NCBI GenBank assembly: GCA_012839805.1
Contig: DUMU01000016.1
Coordinates: 27,131-91,130 of the forward strand
DNA from: Bacillota bacterium
GTDB lineage: Bacteria > Bacillota > Limnochordia > Limnochordales > DUMU01
Reading direction: 5' to 3'
Length of the DNA: 64,000 bases
Of this stretch, positions 1 to 9,536 are shown in pieces. Positions within the stretch are counted from its first letter, which is position 1; each line of letters starts with the position of its first letter. The notes under the pieces were generated by a model that saw nothing but the letters and a program-made list of their open reading frames with translations, had not been told where the DNA came from and searched no databases. The position numbers were made by a program, and so were the translations under genes.

Positions 1-662
1 GAGCCCGCCGGCCCGCCCCGCAGGATTGAGCCTTCCGGCTCGACCGCGACCGCCTTCAGGTGAGGAATCCTCGCCTTTAGGTACAGGCTGCAACCGGTGA
101 ACGTTCCGCCGCTTCCCACTCCGGCTACGAAGACGTCCAGCCGTCCACCCAGTTGTTGGTATATTTCGGGCCCGGTCGTCTTGAAATGCGCAAGAGGGTT
201 GGCAGGGTTCCTGAATTGCTGTAGAACGACGGCGCCCGGGATCTCCGCCGCCAGCTCGTAGGCCCGGCGGATCGCTCCGGCCATGCCCGCGGAGGTCGGA
301 GTGTGGACGATCTCACCCCCGAGCGCTCGCATTAACTCCTGCTTTTCCATGGCAAACTTCTCCGGCACGACGAAAATCAAACGGTAACCCCGGCCAACCG
401 CCGCCAGCGCGATGCCGATGCCGGTGTTCCCTGCCGTCGGCTCGATTACCGTTCCCCCCGGCCGCAGCCGCCCTTCCCGCTCGGCGGCCGCCAGCATCTC
501 GAGGCCAATGCGGTCTTTTACACTCCCGCCCGGGTTCATGAACTCGAGCTTGGCGTATATCTCCACTCCCTCGGGCAGCCCGAACCCGTGCACCCGGACC
601 ATCGGCGTATGACCGATCATTTCCTGGACGCTATCGTAGACCCGACTTTCCAAGCACAGCAT
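1..662 (-). CDS. cysK: Cysteine synthase (PLP-dependent), partial at the window edge
   Basis: Reverse-strand translation MLCLESRVYDSVQEMIGHTPMVRVHGFGLPEGVEIYAKLEFMNPGGSVKDRIGLEMLAAAEREG...IEPTAGNTGIGIALAAVGRG; GGSVKDR and PTAGNTG motifs of the cysteine synthase fold. Confidence 0.85.
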   Translation of the reverse strand, partial: MLCLESRVYDSVQEMIGHTPMVRVHGFGLPEGVEIYAKLEFMNPGGSVKDRIGLEMLAAAEREGRLRPGGTVIEPTAGNTGIGIALAAVGRGYRLIFVVPEKFAMEKQELMRALGGEIVHTPTSAGMAGAIRRAYELAAEIPGAVVLQQFRNPANPLAHFKTTGPEIYQQLGGRLDVFVAGVGSGGTFTGCSLYLKARIPHLKAVAVEPEGSILRGGPAG

Positions 663-927
663 CCCGGGAGCCCCCTCTGCCCGCCTGAACTCTGACCAAC
701 ACGCCTCCGCCAGCGGTATTCCCACTATCTTGACTGGTTTACTAGGGATTGAACTGGTGGCATTCTATCCCGCGAACCACCTTCTGTCAAGAGGGGAGGA
801 ACGACTCCCCGGGGTTGAAGACGCAAAAAGGCAGCCAGCCGGGCCTGAGCTAAGAGCTCTGTGACCCGACCGGCCGCCTTTGTCTCCTTTATTTCCTGGG
901 TTTAGTGCCGCACCGTACCGGGCGTCA

Positions 928-2253
928 CTACTTGATGATACCGTAGTGCTTGTTGTAACGGTCCAGAACCTGCTGGGCCTTCCTGGCCGACTCTTCCAGA
1001 GCTGCCTGGACAGCCGCCTCGTGACGCAGTGACCTCCACCAAGCATCCCACAGGTAGCCCTCTATAGACGGGTAGGCCGGATGCGGCGGACGGATGTGGG
1101 CAAACTCCATCGCCTGGATGAAAACCCGCCGGACCGGATCCTGTACCAGCTGCTTGTTGACTGCTGCCTGGACGTTGGCGGGGATGACACCCGTCCCCAG
1201 GGCAAAGCGCACCTGCGTCTCCGGGCTTACGAAGTAGCGGATAAACTCCAGAGCTGCCTTCACCCTCGCAGCAGGGGTACCGGCCGGGATGACCAACCCA
1301 TGTCCCCCCGAAAGGGTGGCCCGCTTTACTTTGAGAGGCGGGAGGCCCGCGCCCAGATCGTTCTGATAGATGTCGGGGAAGTTCCTCAACACCTCGCCGA
1401 GAGTCCACGAACCTTCGTAGAGAATAGCCACCTGGCCTTTCAGCATCGGCCCCAGCGGACCGCCGATGCTCCAGTCAACCTGCCCGCCGAAGGCGTCGAT
1501 TGCCCCCAGACCCCCGTAAAAGTCGGCGAACTCGACGACCCATTGGATCGCCTCGACCGCCGCCTGGGAGTCCCAGACCACCTTCGTTAGCTCAGGGTTT
1601 AGGAGCTCTCCGCCGTTTTGCCAGATGTAGTCCTTGGCCGAGATATTGCCCCAGGTCGGCACATATCCGGCCCTGGTCAGTTTACCGTCCGCCTGCCGCC
1701 GGGTCAGCTTCACGGAAGCCTGCCGGAGCTCGTCCCAGGTGTCCGGCGGGTTCTCCGCGCTGATCCCGGCCTCCTCGAGGACCGATTTCAGGAACAACAA
1801 CACCCGCGAGTCGGTCTGAGTGGGAATACCGTACTGGGCCCCTCTCCAGTTTGCCTCCCGCCAGGTGGCGGGAAAGAAGGTCGACGGCTGGAGGAGCTTG
1901 TCCCCCTTGATCAGGTCGTCAAGACGAGTAAGGGCCCCGTTGGCGGCAAACTCGTTGGTAGTGTACCGGTCGAGTAAGACTACATCCGGTGCCGCGCCAC
2001 CTGCCACCGCCGCCATCAGCTTCTGCCCCAGGCTGGTGGTGAGTACCACCTTGACTTCTACATCTTGTTGACTCTTGTTGAACGCGTTGACGAGCGACCC
2101 GATCACCTCGCCTCCTTCACCACCCCAGTCGTGCCAGAAAGTGATGGTGGTCTTGGCGAAGCCCGGTACCCCCGGTATGAGCACAAGCAACACCACGAAG
2201 AGCAGGCCAGCGAGCTTACGCATGCTTGCCATTGCGCACCTCTCCTTCCACAT
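928..2253 (-). CDS. Carbohydrate ABC transporter extracellular substrate-binding protein (family 1)
   Basis: Signal peptide followed by TTITFWHDWGGEGGEVIGSLVNAFNKSQQDVEVKVV...GGAAPDVVLLDRY; true start probably an internal Met. Confidence 0.85.
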   Translation of the reverse strand: MWKERCAMASMRKLAGLLFVVLLVLIPGVPGFAKTTITFWHDWGGEGGEVIGSLVNAFNKSQQDVEVKVVLTTSLGQKLMAAVAGGAAPDVVLLDRYTTNEFAANGALTRLDDLIKGDKLLQPSTFFPATWREANWRGAQYGIPTQTDSRVLLFLKSVLEEAGISAENPPDTWDELRQASVKLTRRQADGKLTRAGYVPTWGNISAKDYIWQNGGELLNPELTKVVWDSQAAVEAIQWVVEFADFYGGLGAIDAFGGQVDWSIGGPLGPMLKGQVAILYEGSWTLGEVLRNFPDIYQNDLGAGLPPLKVKRATLSGGHGLVIPAGTPAARVKAALEFIRYFVSPETQVRFALGTGVIPANVQAAVNKQLVQDPVRRVFIQAMEFAHIRPPHPAYPSIEGYLWDAWWRSLRHEAAVQAALEESARKAQQVLDRYNKHYGIIK

Positions 2254-2266
2254 GCTACTCCTGCCG

Positions 2267-3562
2267 TTATTCCGCCTCCGGAAGACCGAGCGAGATCGCG
2301 AAAACGTGGATGTTCGGGTTGTCCGGCAGGGTTATGGAAGTCACCGTCTTCGCGGGGTCGAGGTTCCACCAGAGCCGGAAGAGCCGGCAGGCCGGACCGC
2401 TCTTGCCCTTGCGGTCGTAGCGATACGGCATCTCTATCGCCACTCCCTCACCATAGTCAGGGCCGCCGCACCAGTCGCTGACCATAAGATCAACAACCTG
2501 GGTGCTCCCGTCCGCATAGTTGATGGCCAACTTGCTCCGCTGGCCACCGTTGTGCGCCAATGCCAGCATGTACAGCGCATGGTACTGGCCGGCCGGGATC
2601 TTGAGCTCTTGGCCTCTCGCCTCGATGTTGTTCAGCTTTCCGTCCGTGTAATCCGGCATCTGGAAGTCAACGCCGGCCAGCTTGCTTACTTTCCCAGACG
2701 GCGGCATGACCTCCGCCGCCAGGCTCCATCCAACGTTGTCGAGATTCCCGTCGCTGGGGTTAGCGGCCGTAGAGATACCATCCTGGTTGAACGCGCTGCT
2801 GATATCGACCTGCTTCACGGCGACCGGAGGCTGGAAGAGCGGCGCGGCCGCCACCTGCAGGAGGCCCGGCTTCTTGCCCAGAGACAGGGCAAAAAGATGG
2901 ATGTTAACCTCCTCGCCGAACTCGATCCTGGTCAGTTCCTTCTGGGGGTCAACCGCCAGCTTGGTGGCGAAGATCGTTACCTTCAGGTTCTGCTTCCCCT
3001 CGGGCCCGTACCGTCCCGTCATCTGCACCGCCGCGACCTCATGCGGCTTGGCCTCCCCGCACCAATCGCTCACTCGCAGCTCCGACTGGCCGGTGCTGCC
3101 GTCCGCATAGACGAAAGTCACATCTGCCTTCTTCGAACCGTTGGTGGCGGTGGCGAGGAAATACACATCGTAGTACCTTCCAGGAAGCACGTCGATCCTC
3201 TGCCCCAGCAGCTGAACATTATTCTCGACGAACGGCTCGGTAAGAGTCTCGGGGACTCGGAAAGAGACCCCATCAACCTTGATGATGCTGCCAGAAGCCG
3301 GCATTTCCTCGGCCACGAGTGACCAGCCTAACCCGTCTAGATCTCCGTCGATCGGATCGTCAGCCGTGGCCACGCCGTCGTTGTTGTAAAGCCGCGACAG
3401 GTCGACCATGACTACGTCCTCGACAGCCTGGTCCGCCGCCTTCACAGCTCGCGTCGACATCACCACCATCGCCCCGCCAGCCAGAGTCAGGACCAGGAGT
3501 GCTATCAACGTCATACTGGCAACAAACCCGGTTTGCCTCTTCATTCCAGCATCTCCTCCCAA
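2267..3562 (-). CDS. Secreted/membrane-anchored protein with two tandem copies of a galactose-binding-like module
   Basis: N-terminal hydrophobic segment; two internal repeats (VDLSRLYNNDGVATADDPIDGDLDGLGWSLVAEEMPASG / VDISSAFNQDGISTAANPSDGNLDNVGWSLAAEVMPPSG). Confidence 0.7.
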   Translation of the reverse strand: MGGDAGMKRQTGFVASMTLIALLVLTLAGGAMVVMSTRAVKAADQAVEDVVMVDLSRLYNNDGVATADDPIDGDLDGLGWSLVAEEMPASGSIIKVDGVSFRVPETLTEPFVENNVQLLGQRIDVLPGRYYDVYFLATATNGSKKADVTFVYADGSTGQSELRVSDWCGEAKPHEVAAVQMTGRYGPEGKQNLKVTIFATKLAVDPQKELTRIEFGEEVNIHLFALSLGKKPGLLQVAAAPLFQPPVAVKQVDISSAFNQDGISTAANPSDGNLDNVGWSLAAEVMPPSGKVSKLAGVDFQMPDYTDGKLNNIEARGQELKIPAGQYHALYMLALAHNGGQRSKLAINYADGSTQVVDLMVSDWCGGPDYGEGVAIEMPYRYDRKGKSGPACRLFRLWWNLDPAKTVTSITLPDNPNIHVFAISLGLPEAE

Positions 3563-3592
3563 CCATTTCCTCTAACCTGATGGTCGAAGCCA

Positions 3593-6487
3593 CTACTGGC
3601 AACCCCATAGCCACGTAGCAATCTCTTGCGGACGTGCCTGCCACTGCACCCCCTTTCCTTCAGCCAGCTTGGTGAACCCCCTCTCGACCTTTTGGAGCAA
3701 CCCGTTCACGGGGTAGACCTCGGGCTGCGAAGGCGAGGGGGCGATTTGCCAGACGATCTCGGCTCCGGCCTCCTTGCCCAAGGCTTCCACGGCCCGAACC
3801 ACCACTTTCTCCCCAAAGCGGCGGACCGCTGTGACTATCAGATTGGCACTGGTCTGCAGGAAACTTGCCAGAGTGCTCCCTCGCGTCGATCCGGGTAAGG
3901 GCTCTCCCCAAACCGCAATGAGCGGTTCGTTGTATTCCCACGCCTGTCGGTCGACCCGAGCTTCCTGCCAGGTTCCCGAGTGGGGGAAGAGCGCGTACTC
4001 GAAACGGTGGGAGCCGATACCAAGTGCCTGTGGTGAGTCACCATGACGGAAAAAGGTGTAATCGATGCTTCGTAGAAGGGTCAGCCGGTAGCTGCCCCCG
4101 TAGACTTCGTGATCGGGCAGCCCCCGGTTGAGCAGGCTCACTCCTCCGGTTTCCGCACTCGAAGTATCGACCCACTTTACCGCCGGCCATTGCCCCGGCG
4201 ACCGTCCGGTGATGAATCCATACGGAATCTCAAAGGTCGTCTCTCCCCGCCCGGTGGTCGGCATGGTCACTTGTACGACCTTCTTTTTGTCCCGCCAATC
4301 CATGGAGGTAATGAACTCGATTCGTCCCGGTCGCTCTGGAAGGTCGATCTCACGAACGATGACCGCCTGAGGTAACTCGGTCCGATGGATGACCCGCGTC
4401 ATCACCGGTCCCGCCAGCACCCGTGCGGTAGACGGTTGCCCCACGGTCGAGGCGACCAGATGGCTGTTGCCGTCGGGGAAATAGGCGTTGCTTTCGTCGG
4501 TAGCAATGCGAATGCCGTTCCCTCTTACCGGCTCGCTCCATGAGGTGGCCGGAATCTCCTTGATCCATGTGCGATCCGGCTCCGACTCCGAGCTGAGCTC
4601 ACGAATGTTGCCACCTTCGTCCATGACCAGGCGGTAAGCAGCGGTAGTAACCAGTGTGTCTCCCTGCTCGTTTGGCTCGAGGTTGACCTCCTTTTCTTCC
4701 GGTGAACGGGCCGGGGCATGTCCCCATTCCAGCGAGTAGATGCGATAGCCGGCTGCCGGCACGCTGGCTACGAAGGCAATCTCCCAGCCATCCTCGCCTG
4801 CGGCACTTGTTTCGCCGCCGTCGATACCAGCCCGGTCGGCCGCCCCATAGGTACCGGGCGCGAGAGGGGCCCATGCCGTGGTGAGCGATCGGGCGCCAAA
4901 GGCGTCCCGATATTGGCCTACCGGCTGCAGGATCTGGTAGGGGACTTCATTGCCCCGATCGTCCAAAAGCCGAAAGAGCGTCGGCGAAGCGCCCTGTGAA
5001 GCGCCCTGTACCGCTGGTATGCGCAGCCGTACTATCTCCTGGCGGTCCCAGTTCAGCGGGTTGAAAAGAAGCAGGCGGGTCGGCCGGGACGTCTCGCTCG
5101 GATCGACGCCTGCATACCGGGCCAGGCTAATCACGGCCTTACCCGCTATCTCTTGAACGGCAGTTTCCACCTTCTCGTAGCGCTGCTCCATCCGGTCGTA
5201 GACCCCGTCCACGGCAGTCGCCGGAAGGAGGTCATGGAACTGATTGAGCGCTAACGCCGTCCAGGCCTGGGTGAGCTCCGGCTCAGGGTATGTGTAAGCC
5301 GGGTCGAGGAGCGAGGCAAAGGTAGCCAGACGTTCAGCCACCATGAGCTGGTGCTCGGCGGCTCGGTTCCGCTGCTTGATCCAGATGCGAGCGCTGTAGT
5401 AACCCGGGAAGACACGGTTTGACTCTGCGGCAAACTCCGGAATCTTCACGCCGTTGGCCTCCGCGCGCCGGACCGCCGCGAAGAAATCGGCCAGCGTGGC
5501 CACATTCATCTTGACATCCGTGTGCCGCGCGTTCCAGTCCTTCGCCAGACGGACCAGTTCGGAAGGAGGTGCAGCATAATCGCCACCCACCGGGATCAGA
5601 ACGTTGGGGGTTGCGGCGTAGGGGCGCAGTTGCCGGTAAATGTCCATGATCTTGGCCTGTTCTTTGGCGATATTGCTCGAACGGCCAAGAGCTTGTGCCA
5701 CATCATATCCTTTGACCATCCAGGCAGCAAGTACCCTCGAACCATCCGGGGCGACCCACCAGAACTCCGACGCGGGCGGTTTCTGCTCGTCCCCCGCCCG
5801 GGCGAAAGCGAACTCCTCCATGCCACCCGCGCGCAGGATTTGGGGCATCTGCCAGGAGTGGCCGAAAGAATCGATGTCGAAACCGCTGCGGCTGTAAAGG
5901 CCGAAAGTTTCTTTTAGATACCTTTGACCTAGAACTGCTTCTTGCAGGAGCGTTTCACCCTCCGGCAGGTTTTCATCGGGTTGGATGTAAAGACCGCCTA
6001 CTAGCTGGGCACGCCCCTCTTTGACCAGTTGCCCGAGACTATCGGCCTCGATGGGGTAACTAAATAAGAAGGTCTGGAGTGCTGGAACCTGGTCGAGCAC
6101 AAAGCGATACCCGGCCTCGTCCAGAGCCTGACTGACGTGATCTCGGTATCTTTCCGCAATCCGACCGGCCGTGGCAAACTCTGGTTCAAGCCAGGCCACA
6201 TCGTAGTGCGAATGGGGAACGAGCCAGATCGTGCCCTCCGTGCCGTAACTGAATGTATCTTCCACCCCAGTTTCGCCCTCCGCCGCTCCCTGTACGCAGA
6301 CCGCTGCCCGCAGTCCCCCTGCCAGTACCACTCCCATGCCGAGTAGTACGAGTAGCGCGCTCCGCCTGCCGCCCCCGCAACGCAAGCCAGTCCCTCCCCG
6401 TTCTGCATCTAGTTCAATTGATTCGCTCTTCCGGCAGGAACTCCTGCCGGCGCGTAAAAGTTTCTTCAGAGGCTGTGCCAACCTCAT
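3593..6487 (-). CDS. Glycoside hydrolase family 38 alpha-mannosidase, predicted secreted
   Basis: WLVPHSHYDVAWLEPEFATAGR, GFDIDSFGHSWQMPQIL; SD GAAGGAAA before ATG at 6487 (track ORF extends to 6544). Confidence 0.85.
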   Translation of the reverse strand: MRLAQPLKKLLRAGRSSCRKSESIELDAERGGTGLRCGGGRRSALLVLLGMGVVLAGGLRAAVCVQGAAEGETGVEDTFSYGTEGTIWLVPHSHYDVAWLEPEFATAGRIAERYRDHVSQALDEAGYRFVLDQVPALQTFLFSYPIEADSLGQLVKEGRAQLVGGLYIQPDENLPEGETLLQEAVLGQRYLKETFGLYSRSGFDIDSFGHSWQMPQILRAGGMEEFAFARAGDEQKPPASEFWWVAPDGSRVLAAWMVKGYDVAQALGRSSNIAKEQAKIMDIYRQLRPYAATPNVLIPVGGDYAAPPSELVRLAKDWNARHTDVKMNVATLADFFAAVRRAEANGVKIPEFAAESNRVFPGYYSARIWIKQRNRAAEHQLMVAERLATFASLLDPAYTYPEPELTQAWTALALNQFHDLLPATAVDGVYDRMEQRYEKVETAVQEIAGKAVISLARYAGVDPSETSRPTRLLLFNPLNWDRQEIVRLRIPAVQGASQGASPTLFRLLDDRGNEVPYQILQPVGQYRDAFGARSLTTAWAPLAPGTYGAADRAGIDGGETSAAGEDGWEIAFVASVPAAGYRIYSLEWGHAPARSPEEKEVNLEPNEQGDTLVTTAAYRLVMDEGGNIRELSSESEPDRTWIKEIPATSWSEPVRGNGIRIATDESNAYFPDGNSHLVASTVGQPSTARVLAGPVMTRVIHRTELPQAVIVREIDLPERPGRIEFITSMDWRDKKKVVQVTMPTTGRGETTFEIPYGFITGRSPGQWPAVKWVDTSSAETGGVSLLNRGLPDHEVYGGSYRLTLLRSIDYTFFRHGDSPQALGIGSHRFEYALFPHSGTWQEARVDRQAWEYNEPLIAVWGEPLPGSTRGSTLASFLQTSANLIVTAVRRFGEKVVVRAVEALGKEAGAEIVWQIAPSPSQPEVYPVNGLLQKVERGFTKLAEGKGVQWQARPQEIATWLWGCQ

Positions 6488-6631
6488 TAGATTTCCTTCA
6501 TTGTTCTCTTGGGCAGGGTCTCCTCCCCAACCGGCAACCGCCAACGTATGCGAAGAAAGACGCGAAACGGTGGCCTGGATTGCCAGAGCGGGTATGATGA
6601 AGTAGAGTAAGGCAAGAGGTGGATATTTTTC

Positions 6632-9352
6632 ATGGAGCCGGCTTTCAAGCCTCGTTGGGACGAGTTGGACGAACGGATACTGCAGCTTTTACGAACCAAC
6701 GGCAAAATGCCTCTAGCCGACATCGCGATGGCCACCGGCATAGCGATGAGCACGGTGTCCAATCGCATCAAACGGCTGGTGGAAGCCGGAGTTCTGCAGG
6801 GATATCGCGTCGTTGTCGATCCCCGGTTCTCGGTAGCGGGGGTAGAGGCAATCGTAACCATTACCGCACCCTCGCCCAACGGTCTGCAGCTGGTCCTGCA
6901 GGAGCTCGAGGCAACCGGAGTACTGATCAGCGAGGTCTACCGGACGCTGGGTTCGGCCGAGTATGTATGCCGGGTCGTCGCGCCCACCGTCGAGAGCCTG
7001 GATCGAGCCGTTGCCCTGGCCGATCGCCATGAGGGCAGCACGGTCAACGTCTTCATCCTGGCCGAGAGCATGGGGCCAGGGCTTTCGTCCGGGAAGGGCG
7101 GGCCGGCACCCGCTGAGCCGGGACCGGCGAGAACCACCCGGGCCTTGGCGCCCGGCTCCCGGCTCTATTTCGTCAGTCTCACGGAGATCGACCCCGACCG
7201 TATCTCGCCCGAACGCATCGTCCAGACCCTGGCACAAGCCGGGTTTACCACTTTGGTCGTCGACGCCGTCAATCCCTGGGGAGCGTACTACGGGAGCCGG
7301 CGAGTCCCGCTTTCGCCTCACTGCCACGGGCAGGACCTGCTGGCCGCGTTCTGCGAAGCGGCGATGAAGCAGAAAGTAGAGATCCTGGCCGCCGTGGAAT
7401 GCCGGGCCCTGCCGCCTTTCCTCGCCGCCGAGCACCCGCGCTGGCTCCAGCGGCAGGCGAGCGGAGAAGCCTTGATTGCCTACGGCCCGTTTTACCGGGG
7501 TTGTTTTCGGAACGGCTGGCAGGAGTGGTTACGCTCCGTGGCCAAGGAGCTACTGGAAAAGTACCCTCTGGGGGGGCTGGTGGCTCTCAACCCCGAGTAC
7601 GACCCGGCCAGCTGTTACTGCGAGACCTGCCAGAATGGTTTCCGGGCTCAAAAGGGGGTTCACTTGCCCAGGGAAGGAGAGGCGGCCGACCACCCCACCT
7701 GGTGGCGCTGGCTCAAATGGAAGGTAGAATCGGTCAACCAGTTCGTCGAGTCGCTGGCGGATCTGGTTCACCAGGCGACTCCGGCCGGTCGCCTGTTGGT
7801 CATGAGCGACCAGGCGCTGGCGGAACGCCCGCAGACTTACGGGGTGGCGCTCGCCGATCTCGCGACCCGATGCGATGGTGTGATCTCCGCCGGTGAACCG
7901 GGCAAGCGTCTGGCCGCGCCGCTCCTCGATGTCCTGGATCGCTGGGATCGGGGTGCAGCCCAGGCCCCTGTCATTGGCACCTTTGCCGCGTCACTTTCGG
8001 CCTCGTACGCACCGTGGACCTACTACCCGGTCGCTCCCGGACGGCTTGAACTGGGAGTAGAGTTGCTCGCGGCCGCCGGGCAAAACATCGCCTGCCTCGA
8101 CCTGGGCAAACTGGACGAACTGCAGTTTCCTGCCCGCCAGGCCGGGCCTGGAGAAGAACCAGCTCGTGGAGGCCGAGCCGGTGACCTCTTACCTGTCGCT
8201 CGGGAGCCGCTGTGGCACTATACGGCCCTCCTCTACTCCGAGCAAGATTGGTGTTCCCCCCAGGGCCGAGCCGCTGAACCCTCCCATGCTCGCTGTTTCA
8301 GCGGGCTGTATCGCGCCCTCACCGGAGCCAACATCCCGTTTCGGGTGATTAGCCTCGAACATGCGGCGAGCGACCCGGTTCTGCAGAAGACGCTCGAATC
8401 TTTCCACACTGTAATCCTTCCGGCTTTGAACCAGCTTCCAACCAGCTTCGTGCGCTGGCTCCGGCGATACGCCGAACGAGGGGGTGGGGTGCTGGTAACC
8501 TACCCCGGGGTACTGGCCGACCGTCAAAGCGAAGCCGCTCCCCTCCTGCTGGATCTCCTGGGGCTTTCCCGGGTCGATCAGCCCCAGACGGCGGAGGCCG
8601 CCTACTTCTGGCTTCAGCCTCAGGGTCTGTCCGGCGTGGCCGGCGCCGCCGCTGCCACAGGAGCCGCCGCTACCGCTGCCGTCGCGGCCGCCCCAGACGG
8701 CACTGCGGGGGGATTTGCCGCGACGGGTTCAGCGGGTACGGCCGACGGCCCCGACCTGCACGGGCTTCCCGGCGTCTTGCCCGCTTACTCTCGCTGGTTA
8801 CCGGTGGACCCGGGGCGCGCTCGGGTCTGCGGGCACATTCTCGCGCAGGAGAGCGCCTGGGGAGGGGTTTCCCGTACCGGCTATCCGGCCCTGGTGGCGC
8901 ATGAGCTTGGTTCGGGGGCGAACTCCGGACGCACCCTCCTTTTTACCTACCCGCTGGGAGCTTTGTATGGGAGCTTTCCCGACCCGACACTGGAAACACT
9001 GCTCGTCCGCTCGGTGGCCTGGGCTGCCCGGCGTCCGTCACCACTCATGGTCTCCGGCGAACGACCGCTGGTCGTCCGGGTGACCGCCGCCCCCGATTCG
9101 CGGCAAGTCTACGCTCATGTGACCGATGCCGAGACGGTTTTCACCACCCGGCCCTGGCTTGAACCGCCCCCTCTCCCGTCCGGTTTCATCGACCTCGAGC
9201 TTGACCGGCCGCCTCAAGAAGGAGTTTGGCTTCCATCAGGTGAAAAGGCGTCGTGGAGTAAGGTCGGGCCAGTTTCGGCCGGCCCCGACCGTTACCGTTT
9301 TCCACTTCCTAAGAGTCGCGGTCGAGCCCTGCTGGTCTTGACCCTGAGCTAG
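6632..9352 (+). CDS. AsnC/Lrp-type HTH regulator fused to a glycoside-hydrolase-like TIM barrel (GHL6-like) and a beta-galactosidase-trimerisation-like domain
   Basis: N-term DELDERILQLLRTNGKMPLADIAMATGIAMSTVSNRIKRLVEAGVLQGYRVVVDP is AsnC HTH plus RAM-like; then LYFVSLTEIDPDRISPERIVQTLAQAGFTTLVVDAVNPWG...CYCETCQNGF barrel; then GATase-like FHTVILPALNQLPTSFVRWLRRYAERGGGVLVTYPG. Confidence 0.75.
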   Translation: MEPAFKPRWDELDERILQLLRTNGKMPLADIAMATGIAMSTVSNRIKRLVEAGVLQGYRVVVDPRFSVAGVEAIVTITAPSPNGLQLVLQELEATGVLISEVYRTLGSAEYVCRVVAPTVESLDRAVALADRHEGSTVNVFILAESMGPGLSSGKGGPAPAEPGPARTTRALAPGSRLYFVSLTEIDPDRISPERIVQTLAQAGFTTLVVDAVNPWGAYYGSRRVPLSPHCHGQDLLAAFCEAAMKQKVEILAAVECRALPPFLAAEHPRWLQRQASGEALIAYGPFYRGCFRNGWQEWLRSVAKELLEKYPLGGLVALNPEYDPASCYCETCQNGFRAQKGVHLPREGEAADHPTWWRWLKWKVESVNQFVESLADLVHQATPAGRLLVMSDQALAERPQTYGVALADLATRCDGVISAGEPGKRLAAPLLDVLDRWDRGAAQAPVIGTFAASLSASYAPWTYYPVAPGRLELGVELLAAAGQNIACLDLGKLDELQFPARQAGPGEEPARGGRAGDLLPVAREPLWHYTALLYSEQDWCSPQGRAAEPSHARCFSGLYRALTGANIPFRVISLEHAASDPVLQKTLESFHTVILPALNQLPTSFVRWLRRYAERGGGVLVTYPGVLADRQSEAAPLLLDLLGLSRVDQPQTAEAAYFWLQPQGLSGVAGAAAATGAAATAAVAAAPDGTAGGFAATGSAGTADGPDLHGLPGVLPAYSRWLPVDPGRARVCGHILAQESAWGGVSRTGYPALVAHELGSGANSGRTLLFTYPLGALYGSFPDPTLETLLVRSVAWAARRPSPLMVSGERPLVVRVTAAPDSRQVYAHVTDAETVFTTRPWLEPPPLPSGFIDLELDRPPQEGVWLPSGEKASWSKVGPVSAGPDRYRFPLPKSRGRALLVLTLS

Positions 9353-9418
9353 CCCGGGCTCGGAGGCGGGGCACCATCACCGGCTCAACTCAGGCACCGG
9401 CCAGACGGCGCGGCGATC

Positions 9419-9472
9419 GGCCTGTCCCGGGCCACGGGCCGATCCGCAGCCGGCCCGTGGCCCGGACAGGCC
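9419..9472. terminator. Long GC-rich hairpin (arms of about 22 bp with one bulge), putative terminator
   Basis: GGCCTGTCCCGGGCCACGGGCCG-atccgcagc-CGGCCCGTGGCCCGGACAGGCC; no U-tract. Confidence 0.5.
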
Positions 9473-9503
9473 AACTACCCTTCCCAAAGGCCTTCCTAGC
9501 TGC

Positions 9504-9515
9504 TACAATCGTTTG
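9504..9515 (+). promoter_or_regulatory. Candidate LacI-family operator overlapping an extended -10 of the lacI-family gene
   Basis: TGCTACAATCGTTTGTG: TGnTACAAT extended -10 overlapped by CAATCGTTTG. Confidence 0.45.
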
Positions 9516-9536
9516 TGACGAAAGGAGCGGAGAAGA

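Noticed and set aside
2075-3322. 415-aa plus-strand ORF
   Set aside because: Antisense to the two-repeat secreted protein, whose internal repeat homology shows that minus is the coding strand; a high-GC shadow ORF
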